DNA from: Clostridiales bacterium
GTDB taxonomy: Bacteria; Bacillota; Clostridia; Christensenellales; Borkfalkiaceae
Assembly: GCA_015069295.1 (NCBI GenBank)
Contig: SVIW01000009.1
Coordinates: 1-64,000 of the forward strand
Direction: 5' to 3'
DNA: 64,000 nt
In this document: positions 7,490 through 16,992 of the stretch, one piece after another
How the letters are laid out: every line of letters begins with the position of its first letter
Numbering within the stretch: the stretch's first letter is position 1
The notes under the pieces: generated by a model
What the model was told of the DNA's origin: nothing
What the model saw: only the letters and a program-made list of their open reading frames with translations
Database searches by the model: none
Program-made: the position numbers and the translations under genes

Positions 7490-8101
7490 CTATATCGCGA
7501 CCTCGTATTTCGCCGACAGCTTTAAAAGGGCGGCAAACGTTTCGTTAATCCCCCGCAAATCCCTCTCGCCTATCGCCTCTTTCTTTAAATACAAAGAAAA
7601 GGTTTTTCCAATATCCTCCGCCTGCAATCGTTCCGCGGCGGAAAGCGGAGCTTCCAACACTTTTGCCAACAATTTTTTCGCATACGAAAAGCGCACGGGA
7701 GCAGGCAAAGAGCGTTCTTCTTCCAAAGGCGGGGGGACTTGCAAGACGGTGTGCAATCTTTCCCGCACGAAAGCGTTTTCCTTATCGGGCAGCGCAAACT
7801 GTATCCGCCGCAAACGCTCTTCTTTTTGCGCCCGTTTTTTCGCCCGTCTTTTCCCAAGCCCCTCCACGCAAGCGACGAGAAGCAACCCCACCCCGCCGCA
7901 GGACAAAAAACAACCGACGGCAAAAAAGCTTGCCGACGAGGACGCCCCCGTCAAATACGTCGCCGACAACACCCCGCCAAACAACGGCAACAAAAAAACG
8001 AAACAAATTCTTTTCCCTATCAAAGCAGACAGCCAAAGCAACCCTACCGCCGCGCAAATCACGATACAAAGCGTGGTATTTTTTTCAATAAACTCGACCA
8101 T
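7490..8101 (-). CDS. membrane-anchored protein of unknown function
   Basis: 203 residues from the ATG at 8101, which has AAAGGAGGGGGG before it; an ATG ten codons upstream has no such site. Three hydrophobic segments fill the first 85 residues (LCIVICAAVGLLWLSALI, FVFLLPLFGGVLSATYL, FFAVGCFLSCGGVGLLLVA). A very basic stretch KRRAKKRAQKEERLRR then marks the cytoplasmic side, followed by a helical cytoplasmic domain of about 110 residues. No family is recognised. It follows addA on the same strand but a terminator hairpin (8183-8219) separates them. Confidence 0.6.
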   Translation of the reverse strand: MVEFIEKNTTLCIVICAAVGLLWLSALIGKRICFVFLLPLFGGVLSATYLTGASSSASFFAVGCFLSCGGVGLLLVACVEGLGKRRAKKRAQKEERLRRIQFALPDKENAFVRERLHTVLQVPPPLEEERSLPAPVRFSYAKKLLAKVLEAPLSAAERLQAEDIGKTFSLYLKKEAIGERDLRGINETFAALLKLSAKYEVAI

Positions 8102-8182
8102 ACCCCCCTCCTTTGCGTTGAGTATTGCCAAAAACGCAAAGGTACTTTTGTCGTTTACAATCGAATTTTATCGAAAAAAGAA

Positions 8183-8219
8183 AGAGGCAGGTATGAGATG
8201 AACTCTTCCCGCCTCTTTT
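8183..8219. terminator. terminator of addBA
   Basis: AAAGAGGCAGG pairs with CCGCCTCTTT (one-base offset) around a 16-base loop, with T or A tracts on both sides. It starts one base after the addA stop codon. Confidence 0.65.
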
Positions 8220-8220
8220 T

Positions 8221-11200
8221 TTATTCGACGTCCACGCTAATCCCGCGTTTGATATTGACGATGGTGCAACGTATCGATTTTTCCTCAAGCTGCAAAATTT
8301 TCGCCACCGCCATTTTGTACAATTTAAGCTGCGGCGTGTACTGCGCAAGCAGCCCCTGCGCGTCCTTGCCCGAATACTTATAATCGATAATCCGTACCTC
8401 GTCCCCAACCGCCAACAAATCGATTGCGCCTTGGAAAATTATCTGCTCCGCTTCCGTCGCCGCCGACTTTGGCAAACCGCGGAATTTTACGTAGGTTTCC
8501 AAGGCAGGCAACGCAACCAAGAACTGCTGTTCTTTATACAATCTGCAATCCTGCAATTCGTAGAAAACGTCGTTTTGCAAAATTTCCGTCAATTTTTCCG
8601 CCGTCAGATATTTCGCCTGCTCGCCAAAGCCCACAAGGCATTCCTTTACGATAGCAAGCAAAGTTTCCTTATCTACCGCCCCGCTTGGCGTAACCAAACG
8701 GGAAAAATCAAAGTCTTCCAAAAAGGCGTGATAGGCAATCCCCTGCTCTCTCGCGTTGCCATCTTGCCCCTCTTCGTCCAAATCAAACAAAGTGCCGAGA
8801 GTTACTATCTCCCGCCCATAGCCGACGTCTGCCACGCCGTCTATTTGCCGTTCGTCCAAAGCCTCTTTGGAAAGAAGGTGCGTTGCCGAACTTTTCACCG
8901 GCAGATTTTCGCATCCTGCAAACGGGTATTGCCATTGCAGCGCCGCCGCAATTTTCTCCGTCAACCGCTCGCTGCTCGGCAAAACCAAGGCTTGGCGTTC
9001 TTCCTTTTCCATTTCGCCCGCCAAAGCCGCCGCCTCATACCTTTCCCAGACCTTAAAATCGGTCAATTCCGCATACGAGCGCGCGTATTTAATATCGGTA
9101 AACGGCGTTTTTTCCTCAAACAATAAGTGCAGAGCGTACTTTGCGCGGGTCAACGCCACGTAATACAAATTCAAGCCGTCTTCCACCGCGCTCTTTTCCG
9201 ATTTCATTTCGTACAACGCCCGCAAAAGCGTCGATTTTTTCGTCATTTTTTCGACGTCGTACGCCCGCGGCGCAAGCCCGAATTTCTCCTCGACGTACAC
9301 CTCGTCCCGATCGATTCCGTGAAAAGAGGTACTCAGCCCGTCCACGATAACGACGGGATATTCCAAGCCCTTGGACGAATGCATCGTCAACACCTTTACC
9401 GAATCTTCCCCGCCGCTTTCGCTGTATTCGATTTGATATTCCAAATCGCGCAACCTTTCCAAAAACGCGTGTACGGACATCGGCTCCGGCGAAACGCTTT
9501 CGTCGATAAAACGGCGGATTCGTTTTAAACACGCCGCCCCGTTTTCCCTCGAAAGCAGCCTCGCTTCCATCTTGGTTTCCGCAAGAATACGGGTCAACAA
9601 TTCCCCCGCGTCCAAAACCCTCGAAAGCAACCGCGCCTTTTCGTAATAGGCGTAAAATCTTTTCAGCTTATGACAAAGCTCCCCTTCTCCCTCGTCGGCA
9701 TATCTTCGGCAAGCAAGACGGAAAGTTTTTTCGGCTGGATAGGCAAGACGGATTTTCGTCAACTCGTCCGCCGTCAAATTCCCCATTGAGGAGAGCAACG
9801 CGCTGCAAAGAGGCACGTCCTGCTCCGCGTTGTCGATAAGCGACAAAATGTCTATCAGAGTTTTTACCTCGGAAAAGGCGCAAACGTTGACCGCCGCCGC
9901 ACTAGAAACCGGGATTCCCTTATCCGAAAGCTGCGCCACCGTCTCGACGATTTTTCCCTTTTTCTTTCTCGACAAAACGGCAATATCGCCGTACTCCAAC
10001 GCCCGTTCCTTCCCCGTGTCGGGGTCAAACCATTTCCGTCCCCTCTCCGATTTTAAAATCCCTAAAATCGTTTCCGTAACGCGACTGAGCGATTCCGAAG
10101 GCTTTGCTGCGTGCTCCTTCACCGAATACACGCCCCGCTCCTTTTTCTCTTCCGCCTCGTCCTTGCCCGTGAAATGCACCTGCACCTTCCCCGTGTAGGG
10201 ATCGTACCGATCCCCCCCCTCCATCATCGAAGTGCCCTTGTAATCGACGTCGCAATTCTCCTTCGTCATCACCTTGGCAAATTGCAGGTTTACAGCGTTT
10301 AAAATCTCGCTCGCACTGCGGAAATTTTTCTGTATCGACAAGCTTTGTCCTACGCCTGCCGCGTATTCTTCTTGCTTGTCCGAAAAATATTTCGACTGAC
10401 TGCCACGGAACCCGTAAATCGACTGCTTTTTATCCCCCACCAAAAACACGTTGTCGCCGCCAAGCCGAGAAACGATCGCGTCCTGCACGGGGTTGACGTC
10501 CTGATATTCGTCCACGAAAACGTAACGGTATTTCTCGCGTACTTCCGCCGCCACCGCGGGATCTGCCAGCAGCGCAAGCGCCTTGTGCTCTAAATCGTTA
10601 TAATCCAACACGCCGCGTTCTTTTTTCAGCTCTTCATACCGCTCGTCAAAGCGCAAAAGATATTTCCCCAGCGCGCGCGCCGTCCGACTCGCCTGTAAAT
10701 ACAAAGCAAGCGCTTCTTCCCTGTCGCCAAGGGAGGAAAAAGCGTCCTCGTAGGCTTTTACGATACGCTCCTTTAAAAAGCCGAGTCTTTTCGATTTTTC
10801 GACAAACTCCGCGTTCTCTTTGTCCTGCTTCGACAGCCTATTGACCGTAAATTTCGGTTTTCCTATCTCCCGCGCCGCGAATAAATCCAACGCCCCGCAA
10901 AGCTGATTTACCCAGGATATCAGCTCGCAACAAAGCGCTGTTTGCGCCTTTGCGCCCGCGGTTTCAAAATACTCTTTTTCCCTTTCCACCTGCCCTGCAT
11001 AGTAGGCAAATTTTTCTTTTATAAGCGCAAAAAGCTCGTCCGTTACCGCGCAAAAGCTCTCCTCGTTTTGCCCCGCCGAAAGCTCTAAATACGCTTTATA
11101 ATCCTCTCGAATCCGCAATTTTTCGTACAATTCGTGGAAAATTCTGCGCAGCGCATTGTCGCTCTTTTTTCGCCAGTACACGGACAATAAGTGCGCAAAA

Positions 11201-11661
11201 TCCTCCTCTTGCGATTCGTAGCCCTCTTCCAAAATTCCGTCGAGGGCTTCGTTTTTAAGGGCAACCCCCTCCGCGTCGTCGCTGCCGATAACCCGAAAGG
11301 CATTGTCCACGCCCGCTGCAAAAAAGTGCGTGCGAATCAGCTTTGCGCAAAAGGAATGAATGGTGGAAATATCCGCCGTCGGCACTTCGGTAAGCTGCTT
11401 TTTTAACGTCGCCCGTCTTTCCTTTGAAAGCTCCTTTTCGTTGATGGTCTCTATCAGCTTTTTGCTAAGCTTTTCCTTCATCTGCGCCGCCGCCTTTTTG
11501 GTAAAGGTAACCGCCAAAATTTCGCCGACGCCGACGCCGGACTGTACGAGACGGATAATTTTTTCAATCATAACCGTCGTCTTACCGCTGCCGGCAGACG
11601 CAGATACGATTACCTTTCCTTGCGCGTCGATGGCGCGCTGTTGATCGGGCGTAAATGCCAT
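8221..11661 (-). CDS. addA: ATP-dependent helicase/nuclease subunit A
   Basis: Large subunit of the AddAB (RecBCD-like) enzyme that resects double-strand ends for recombination. 1146 residues from MAFTPDQQRAI, chosen because AGGAGG stands in front of it and the upstream extension overlaps addB. UvrD-type helicase motifs are in order: Walker A VSASAGSGKTTVMI near the start, motif II FVDEYQDVNPVQ, QKNFRS, VLTMHSSKGLEYPVVIV, and YVALTRAKYALHLL. The C terminus holds a RecB-family nuclease: GIAYHAFLEDF and VRIIDYKYSG with the D-x-K residues, then QLKLY. The ATG begins 4 bp after the addB stop, so the subunits are translated together. Confidence 0.95.
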   Translation of the reverse strand: MAFTPDQQRAIDAQGKVIVSASAGSGKTTVMIEKIIRLVQSGVGVGEILAVTFTKKAAAQMKEKLSKKLIETINEKELSKERRATLKKQLTEVPTADISTIHSFCAKLIRTHFFAAGVDNAFRVIGSDDAEGVALKNEALDGILEEGYESQEEDFAHLLSVYWRKKSDNALRRIFHELYEKLRIREDYKAYLELSAGQNEESFCAVTDELFALIKEKFAYYAGQVEREKEYFETAGAKAQTALCCELISWVNQLCGALDLFAAREIGKPKFTVNRLSKQDKENAEFVEKSKRLGFLKERIVKAYEDAFSSLGDREEALALYLQASRTARALGKYLLRFDERYEELKKERGVLDYNDLEHKALALLADPAVAAEVREKYRYVFVDEYQDVNPVQDAIVSRLGGDNVFLVGDKKQSIYGFRGSQSKYFSDKQEEYAAGVGQSLSIQKNFRSASEILNAVNLQFAKVMTKENCDVDYKGTSMMEGGDRYDPYTGKVQVHFTGKDEAEEKKERGVYSVKEHAAKPSESLSRVTETILGILKSERGRKWFDPDTGKERALEYGDIAVLSRKKKGKIVETVAQLSDKGIPVSSAAAVNVCAFSEVKTLIDILSLIDNAEQDVPLCSALLSSMGNLTADELTKIRLAYPAEKTFRLACRRYADEGEGELCHKLKRFYAYYEKARLLSRVLDAGELLTRILAETKMEARLLSRENGAACLKRIRRFIDESVSPEPMSVHAFLERLRDLEYQIEYSESGGEDSVKVLTMHSSKGLEYPVVIVDGLSTSFHGIDRDEVYVEEKFGLAPRAYDVEKMTKKSTLLRALYEMKSEKSAVEDGLNLYYVALTRAKYALHLLFEEKTPFTDIKYARSYAELTDFKVWERYEAAALAGEMEKEERQALVLPSSERLTEKIAAALQWQYPFAGCENLPVKSSATHLLSKEALDERQIDGVADVGYGREIVTLGTLFDLDEEGQDGNAREQGIAYHAFLEDFDFSRLVTPSGAVDKETLLAIVKECLVGFGEQAKYLTAEKLTEILQNDVFYELQDCRLYKEQQFLVALPALETYVKFRGLPKSAATEAEQIIFQGAIDLLAVGDEVRIIDYKYSGKDAQGLLAQYTPQLKLYKMAVAKILQLEEKSIRCTIVNIKRGISVDVE

Positions 11662-11665
11662 CTCG

Positions 11666-14600
11666 TCAATCCTCCTTCCCGTATTTTTCTTTTCTCGCGA
11701 TCTCGGCAATCGTCGTCGGCTCGATTTTTCCTTCCTTGCGCCGCACCGACGACTCCGTCGTAAACCCGCACATACCGCCGTATTTGCAGTATTCGCAGCT
11801 CCCCTCGTAGGGCGACGGAGCAATATACCCCTCTTTTAATTCCCCACACGCCTTTCTCGCCGCAAACACCGAATAGTCCACGAAATTGGAAAACTCTTCC
11901 TCTTCCATAACCCGCTTTGCCCGCGCGTTGTTCTTCAACGAAGCAGGGAAATATTCGCTTTTTTCCGTTTCGGAAATATTCTTATCCCCACAGCGGAGCG
12001 CCGCTTCGCTGCCGTTTAAAAACCCGCGCATACGGAACCGCCCGTCCTCTTCGCCGAATTCTAACGAAGCGGGGAAATAAAATACCCCCGCGGGCTTTTT
12101 CTTCCCTTTTAGCGCAGACATATACAGCTGCATTTGCATCTTCTGTCCCGTATAATAGGACAGCGCGCTGTCGTCGATTTTCCCCGTCTTATAATCGATG
12201 ACGCGGACAAACTCGTCCGTTTCGTCCACACGGTCCACTTTGCCGCGGAAAAACTCTCCCTTTACCTCTTTTTCCGTCGCCTCGATCGTATACGCCGAAT
12301 TTTTTACCTGCCTAAACACGGCGACCGCCGCTTCCGCGCCCTCTTTTAAAAGTTTTTCTAAAAAGTACGCGCCCGAAGCGGTATCCTGCTGCATAGCGTA
12401 TACCGATTCTTGCAACAGCTCTCTGCCCACCTTTATTGCATACCTGCGCATATCTTCTTCTTTCGCTACGTTGTCCAGTTCCTTCGTAACCTTTTCCAAT
12501 AACAAATGCACGAAGTTCCCCGAATCGACGGCAAGCACCACCGCCTCTTCCCGATTTTTCAGTTTCAGACCTCTTTCCGCAAAATGACGGAAGGGACAGG
12601 AAAAATATTCTTCCAGCGAAGTCGGGGAAATTCTCCCGTCCTTAAAGAAGAGCTCTTCTCCTCGTTCAATCGATACCTGCCCCCCGCGTTTTATCAAATA
12701 TTCGTCCATTTCACGCACGCCGACGCTCTCTAATGCCGCGTATAGCGAGGAGTATTCTTCCCGCAGCCCCTCTTGCGCTAAATCCCGCTTTTTCTCAAAA
12801 TCTTCCTTTTCCAGCAGCAACTGTCGAATGGCAGGTGTTACCGCCCCACATTGATAAGCAAAGTCGGCTTTTTCGTATTTTTTCCGTCGCAATAATCTCC
12901 CGCCGTTTTCCTCGCAAAACAACCCGTCGATATAACGGAAAATTTCGCTGAGCGCAGGCTCGTCCCCGTTCACGGAAAGCGGATAGGTAAGATACAAGCG
13001 CCTATAAAAGGTGCAAAGATTCAATCCCACGCTTTCGCGGGTACGCAGGTTTACTTCTGCAACGCTAGGCTCTAACAGCGATTTCACCTCGGCAAGCCGT
13101 TGCATTTCTTTGTCGGAAATAATCGCGGTGTCTGCCGCCGCATACGGCACTTCTTCGGTCATACCCAGCGCAAACAACACGCCCACCTTTTCGATACGAC
13201 TCTGCGCGATATCCCCCACGAACACCGCGTCCGCCTTTAAGGGAATTAGGGAAATTTCCGTCGCATCCAAACCGTTTTGCAGCACCGTCTCAAATTCGGC
13301 GACCGTCATTTCCTTATCCCCCGTCAACAGCAACGCCTCTTTTAAAACGCCTTCTATCGCCGACGAAATCTGAGCAAGATAACTCTTTTGCGCAAGATCG
13401 TCCAAACCGCCTTCCAAATCCTTCAAGGTCTTTTCCACCTCGAAATCCTGCATAATTTTCACGATTGCGGCGCAGTATTCTCGACCCTGCCCCCTTGCTT
13501 TTATATTTTCCGTCGCTTTCAACAACCGCTCCCGACCTGCCGACAAACGGGCAACATCAAAGCTTTTTTCTACCGCCTCTCCCGTTTTTATCAATCGTTT
13601 CGCGCCGCCGCGATAGTTGGCAAATTTCAAAAGATAGTTTCTATATTCGTCGCTTTCGCCAAAAAATAAATTTTGCGCCAACGCCTGCACGGACGAGGGA
13701 GTAAACCGTTCGCGCACTACCCGCAAGCAGGCAAGCAAAAACTCCGACAACGGGTGCCGTTTTAAAGAGCGCTTCTCGTCGATAAAAAAGGGAATCTTGT
13801 ATTCGGCAAAGGTCTTTTTCACCGACAGCGCGTACCCCTCCGCCGAGGGCACGAGCACGGCGATATCCCGATAGCGAAGACTTGGCGTTTCCGCCATTTC
13901 TCTGCGGATTTTCGCCGCTACGAATTCCACTTCCGCGCCCTTATCCGCCGCCTCGAATATCCGCACGTTTTCCGTATAGCGGGGCGGTGCTTCCTGCAAC
14001 GGCTCGAACAACCCCTTCCGCAAAACTTCCGCCTCTCCAAAAAGGGGAGTACCGAGATTTACCACGCGGGTTTTCCCGTATTCCTCACACACCCGAAGAA
14101 AGGTTTCCTTGGCGCGGTTGGTATACAATTCCTCTTCTCCCCCGCAGAAAACCCCGACGACGTTTTCCGCCGTCTCCAAAACGGCGCGTACCGCTTCGCA
14201 AGCCTGCGCCGTAAAGGAGGAATAACAAAGGAAAAACACGTTGTAGCCCTTTAAAATTCCTTCTTCGCGGATGCGCTGGGGCAGCAGGGAAAGATACTCA
14301 CTTTCGTCCAAATACCCGTTCTCTTTTAAAAACGAAGTATAGCCCTCGTAAATTTCGGTAAGGTCGGCAACCTTACTTTTTAAAGCGTCCTCTGCCAACA
14401 ACGCAAGACTGTCTTTCAAGGTTGACGGCGAAACCTTAGAGGCGGACATTTGCGCCAAAGTCTCGTACACGCAGCGCGCGTTGTTACCAATCCCCGAAAG
14501 GGTGGTAAAGCATTGCAATTTCCCTTCCCGTTGCAGCCTTGTCATCACTTCGCCGACCGCCATCACCGAGCCTTGCTTGCTGATGGCGCGCCCTTCCGTC

Positions 14601-14800
14601 TTTACGAACCTTGCAAAGGTGGAAACGGAAGTAAAAAAAGTCCCGCCCATACGGGAAAGCAGAGCGCGTTCGGCAATCAAAGTCAGTCTGTCTTCGCAGA
14701 AAATTAAATTTTTCCCGCCCAATTTTTCATAGGCTTCGGCGTATTTGCTAACCTCTTCCATACACTCGGATAAAGTATACGCCTCGATAACCGTCCGCAT
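11666..14800 (-). CDS. addB: ATP-dependent nuclease subunit B
   Basis: Second AddAB subunit, 1044 residues from MRTVIEAYTLSE (AAAGGAGGGCGCAAT ribosome site; the longer frame to 14845 has none). The C-terminal RecB-like nuclease is intact: FVRVIDYKTGKIDD with D-x-K, then QMQLYM. Cysteines in FSCPFRHFAERG and in GSCEYCKYGGMCGF give the four-cysteine iron-sulfur site of AddB. Odd: the N terminus, where AddB of Bacillus carries a P-loop, reads LGGKNLIFCEDRLTL and lacks any GxxxxGKT, so the ATP site seems lost. A lipoprotein gene diverges from it. Confidence 0.9.
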   Translation of the reverse strand: MRTVIEAYTLSECMEEVSKYAEAYEKLGGKNLIFCEDRLTLIAERALLSRMGGTFFTSVSTFARFVKTEGRAISKQGSVMAVGEVMTRLQREGKLQCFTTLSGIGNNARCVYETLAQMSASKVSPSTLKDSLALLAEDALKSKVADLTEIYEGYTSFLKENGYLDESEYLSLLPQRIREEGILKGYNVFFLCYSSFTAQACEAVRAVLETAENVVGVFCGGEEELYTNRAKETFLRVCEEYGKTRVVNLGTPLFGEAEVLRKGLFEPLQEAPPRYTENVRIFEAADKGAEVEFVAAKIRREMAETPSLRYRDIAVLVPSAEGYALSVKKTFAEYKIPFFIDEKRSLKRHPLSEFLLACLRVVRERFTPSSVQALAQNLFFGESDEYRNYLLKFANYRGGAKRLIKTGEAVEKSFDVARLSAGRERLLKATENIKARGQGREYCAAIVKIMQDFEVEKTLKDLEGGLDDLAQKSYLAQISSAIEGVLKEALLLTGDKEMTVAEFETVLQNGLDATEISLIPLKADAVFVGDIAQSRIEKVGVLFALGMTEEVPYAAADTAIISDKEMQRLAEVKSLLEPSVAEVNLRTRESVGLNLCTFYRRLYLTYPLSVNGDEPALSEIFRYIDGLFCEENGGRLLRRKKYEKADFAYQCGAVTPAIRQLLLEKEDFEKKRDLAQEGLREEYSSLYAALESVGVREMDEYLIKRGGQVSIERGEELFFKDGRISPTSLEEYFSCPFRHFAERGLKLKNREEAVVLAVDSGNFVHLLLEKVTKELDNVAKEEDMRRYAIKVGRELLQESVYAMQQDTASGAYFLEKLLKEGAEAAVAVFRQVKNSAYTIEATEKEVKGEFFRGKVDRVDETDEFVRVIDYKTGKIDDSALSYYTGQKMQMQLYMSALKGKKKPAGVFYFPASLEFGEEDGRFRMRGFLNGSEAALRCGDKNISETEKSEYFPASLKNNARAKRVMEEEEFSNFVDYSVFAARKACGELKEGYIAPSPYEGSCEYCKYGGMCGFTTESSVRRKEGKIEPTTIAEIARKEKYGKED

Positions 14801-14898
14801 ATTGCGCCCTCCTTTTTTTCTTTTCTTTATTATAGCATATTCCAAAGCAAATTTTCAGCTTTTTTTCACAATATTTTTCAAGAAATCTCGATTTTGTT

Positions 14899-14927
14899 TT
14901 TACAAATCGGAAAATATGTGCTATAAT
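14899..14927 (+). promoter_or_regulatory. promoter of the 14985 lipoprotein gene
   Basis: TTTACA (14899-14904), 17-bp spacer, TATAAT (14922-14927); the ATG follows 58 bp later after ACGGAG. Confidence 0.7.
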
Positions 14928-14984
14928 AAGAGAAAAGTAGTCATTTTACGGCGTGAAAATCCCGCGCCGATTACGGAGAAAGAT

Positions 14985-15944
14985 ATGAAAGCGAAAAAAC
15001 TTATCCCCGCGCTTGCTTTGGCGCTGGGCATTACCACCCTTGCAGGCTGTTCGGCGGGCGACCAAAAATTAGCCTTTCAACCCTACTGGAACCAAGCCTC
15101 CCTCGTCTACCAAGACGTCGACGAAACGATCGAATACGAAGCGACCTTTGAAGAGGCTTCGGGCGCGAGCTCGTTGGGTTACGCCTTTTCTTACGATACG
15201 GGAACGTACACCACTCAGCTTAAGAGCACGACCGTAGACGGCAAATCCGCCTACGAATATACGACTAGCTTCGAAATCAAAGTGCATTACGAATTTGGCG
15301 GCAAAGAAAAAGAATTTATCGACAAAACCCAATCGAAAGTCGTTTTCCTCTCCACCGAATCTGCGCTTCGCCCCATCGAATCGCACGTAGAAATTATCAA
15401 CCACAGCCCCAATAACAAAGCAGGCTCGACGATAGAATCCTGCTATAGCGAATTGAAGGCAAAATGGGATATCACTTACGATACCGACGGCAACGGCGTT
15501 TGCAAGATTACCAACCTTGCCAACAACAAATCCACCTCGCACGATTTTGAACGGGACGAAGATTTGACCTTCGTAGACAAAGAACAGCTCGTCGTTGCGC
15601 TCCGCGCGCTCAGCACCTCGGTTACTTCGGGCAAGATGCAAATTTACAGCCCCTTCCACTACGACGTGCAAACCCTTAATTTTAGTTTCGGCGACGCGAC
15701 CAGCCAGCAATTCACCTATACTTTAAACGGCGAAACGATTAAAAAGCCCGTCAACTACCGTGCGGCAACCGTAACGATTGACGCCAACAACCCCGGCCCT
15801 TCACAAACGATTTGGATTGCCTCTTCGGCAGAAAGCCAAAACAACGCGAACAGAAACGTAATGCTCCGTATGGAAAATCCTTATTCGTACAATATGGGCA
15901 AAATGGTCTATACCTTAAAAGCGATTACCCGCGTTGACCAATAA
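14985..15944 (+). CDS. lipoprotein of unknown function
   Basis: 319 residues from MKAKKLIPALALALG; the frame is open further upstream, but the ACGGAGAAAG ribosome site and the signal peptide fix this start. A hydrophobic stretch ends in the lipobox LAGC, so the mature protein is a lipid-anchored extracytoplasmic protein. The rest is rich in Thr, Ser and Glu and in beta-strand-like repeats (YEYTTSFEIKVHYEFGGKEKEF, VTIDANNPGPSQTIWIASS). No enzyme motif or known family is recognised. It stands alone between a promoter and a strong terminator, divergent from addB. Confidence 0.75.
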   Translation: MKAKKLIPALALALGITTLAGCSAGDQKLAFQPYWNQASLVYQDVDETIEYEATFEEASGASSLGYAFSYDTGTYTTQLKSTTVDGKSAYEYTTSFEIKVHYEFGGKEKEFIDKTQSKVVFLSTESALRPIESHVEIINHSPNNKAGSTIESCYSELKAKWDITYDTDGNGVCKITNLANNKSTSHDFERDEDLTFVDKEQLVVALRALSTSVTSGKMQIYSPFHYDVQTLNFSFGDATSQQFTYTLNGETIKKPVNYRAATVTIDANNPGPSQTIWIASSAESQNNANRNVMLRMENPYSYNMGKMVYTLKAITRVDQ

Positions 15945-15965
15945 AATTTGCACGACAAAAAGCAT

Positions 15966-16001
15966 ATCCGCGCAAGCCTTTGCGGCTTGCGCGGATTTTT
16001 T
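15966..16001 (+). terminator. intrinsic terminator of the lipoprotein gene
   Basis: A 13-bp perfect stem (ATCCGCGCAAGCC with GGCTTGCGCGGAT) is followed by T6. It lies 21 bp after the stop. Confidence 0.9.
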
Positions 16002-16085
16002 ACACAAAATCAAACAAAACGTAAAAAAATACAAACAAAAAGGTATTTACAAACCCTAAAAAACTATGCTATACTGAAAACAAGC

Positions 16086-16904
16086 CTAACCCTTCTCGCT
16101 CTTTCGATACTGCAACGGAGTAAGGCGGGTATATTTTTTAAACAGCTCGGAAAACCGACTGACGCAGGAAAAGCCCAAAGAATAGGCAATTTCCTCTACC
16201 GTATGCTCGGTGGCGCGCAAAAATTCTTTTGCTTTTTCCATCCGCACGTAAGTCAAATACCGATAGGGTGATTTGCCCGTGCGCTTTGAAAACAAAGTCG
16301 TAAAATACGCGCGGGAATACCCGAACGAATCGGCAAGGGAAGCCACGTCGATATCGCGGAAATAATTTTCTTCTAAATACCGAAGCGCCGTGGAAACCAC
16401 GCTTTCCTCCGACAGACTTTCCGTTCTTTTTTCAACGCTCTGAATGGAAGAAAGCGCCGTCAACAGCACTCTAAGGCTGTTTACCTTGTCGCAAATCTCG
16501 TCGTCGAGGGCTTGGCGCAACGCTTGCAGCCCGCTTGCGCGGTATTTCATCGAAAGCAAGTCCGTCGTTTCCTCGACCAGCTCTTTCGCAAAATCCCCCG
16601 CAAAGCTAATCCAGCGATACGTCCAAGGCTCGTCCTTATCGGCGCGGTAGGTGGTTACTTCCCCCGGCAAAATCAAAAACGCGTCCCCTTTTGCAAGCGG
16701 CGTTATCTTGCCTTCTCTTTCGATTTCCCCCTTGCCCGACTCGATAAAATGCAACAAATAATAGGGTCTTACGGCGGGGCCAAAAGTATGCGAGGGCGGC
16801 GTTTTATGCCAACCTATATCACAAACGTACAGGGGCGATGACCCACCTTGCGAAAGGGTCAATATCTTTTTTTCGGCGTTGGAAAATAAAATTTTAGACA
16901 ACAT
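16086..16904 (-). CDS. AraC family transcriptional regulator
   Basis: Sugar-responsive DNA-binding regulator, 272 residues from MLSKILFSNA (AAGGGGAAGGA before the ATG at 16904). The first 150 residues are a cupin-like effector domain (GPAVRPYYLLHFIESGKGEIEREGK, GDAFLILPGEVTTY). The last 100 residues hold the two AraC helix-turn-helix motifs: DVASLADSFGYSRAYFTTLFSKRTG and VEEIAYSLGFSCVSRFSELFKKYT. It is divergent from the GH4 alpha-galactosidase gene with 88 bp between starts, so it most likely controls that gene, perhaps with an alpha-galactoside as effector (inference). Confidence 0.9.
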   Translation of the reverse strand: MLSKILFSNAEKKILTLSQGGSSPLYVCDIGWHKTPPSHTFGPAVRPYYLLHFIESGKGEIEREGKITPLAKGDAFLILPGEVTTYRADKDEPWTYRWISFAGDFAKELVEETTDLLSMKYRASGLQALRQALDDEICDKVNSLRVLLTALSSIQSVEKRTESLSEESVVSTALRYLEENYFRDIDVASLADSFGYSRAYFTTLFSKRTGKSPYRYLTYVRMEKAKEFLRATEHTVEEIAYSLGFSCVSRFSELFKKYTRLTPLQYRKSEKG

Positions 16905-16992
16905 ATTCCTTCCCCTTTTCAAACAAAACGTGAAATCTTTGTGTTATTTAGTATAGCACACGAAAATAAAAAAAGCAAGGAGAAAAAACAAA

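Noticed and set aside
16042-16076. Plus-strand promoter-like TTTACA...TATACT at the 3' end of the AraC gene
   Set aside because: It would only make antisense RNA into the AraC gene; spacing is 18 bp, and there is no gene for it.
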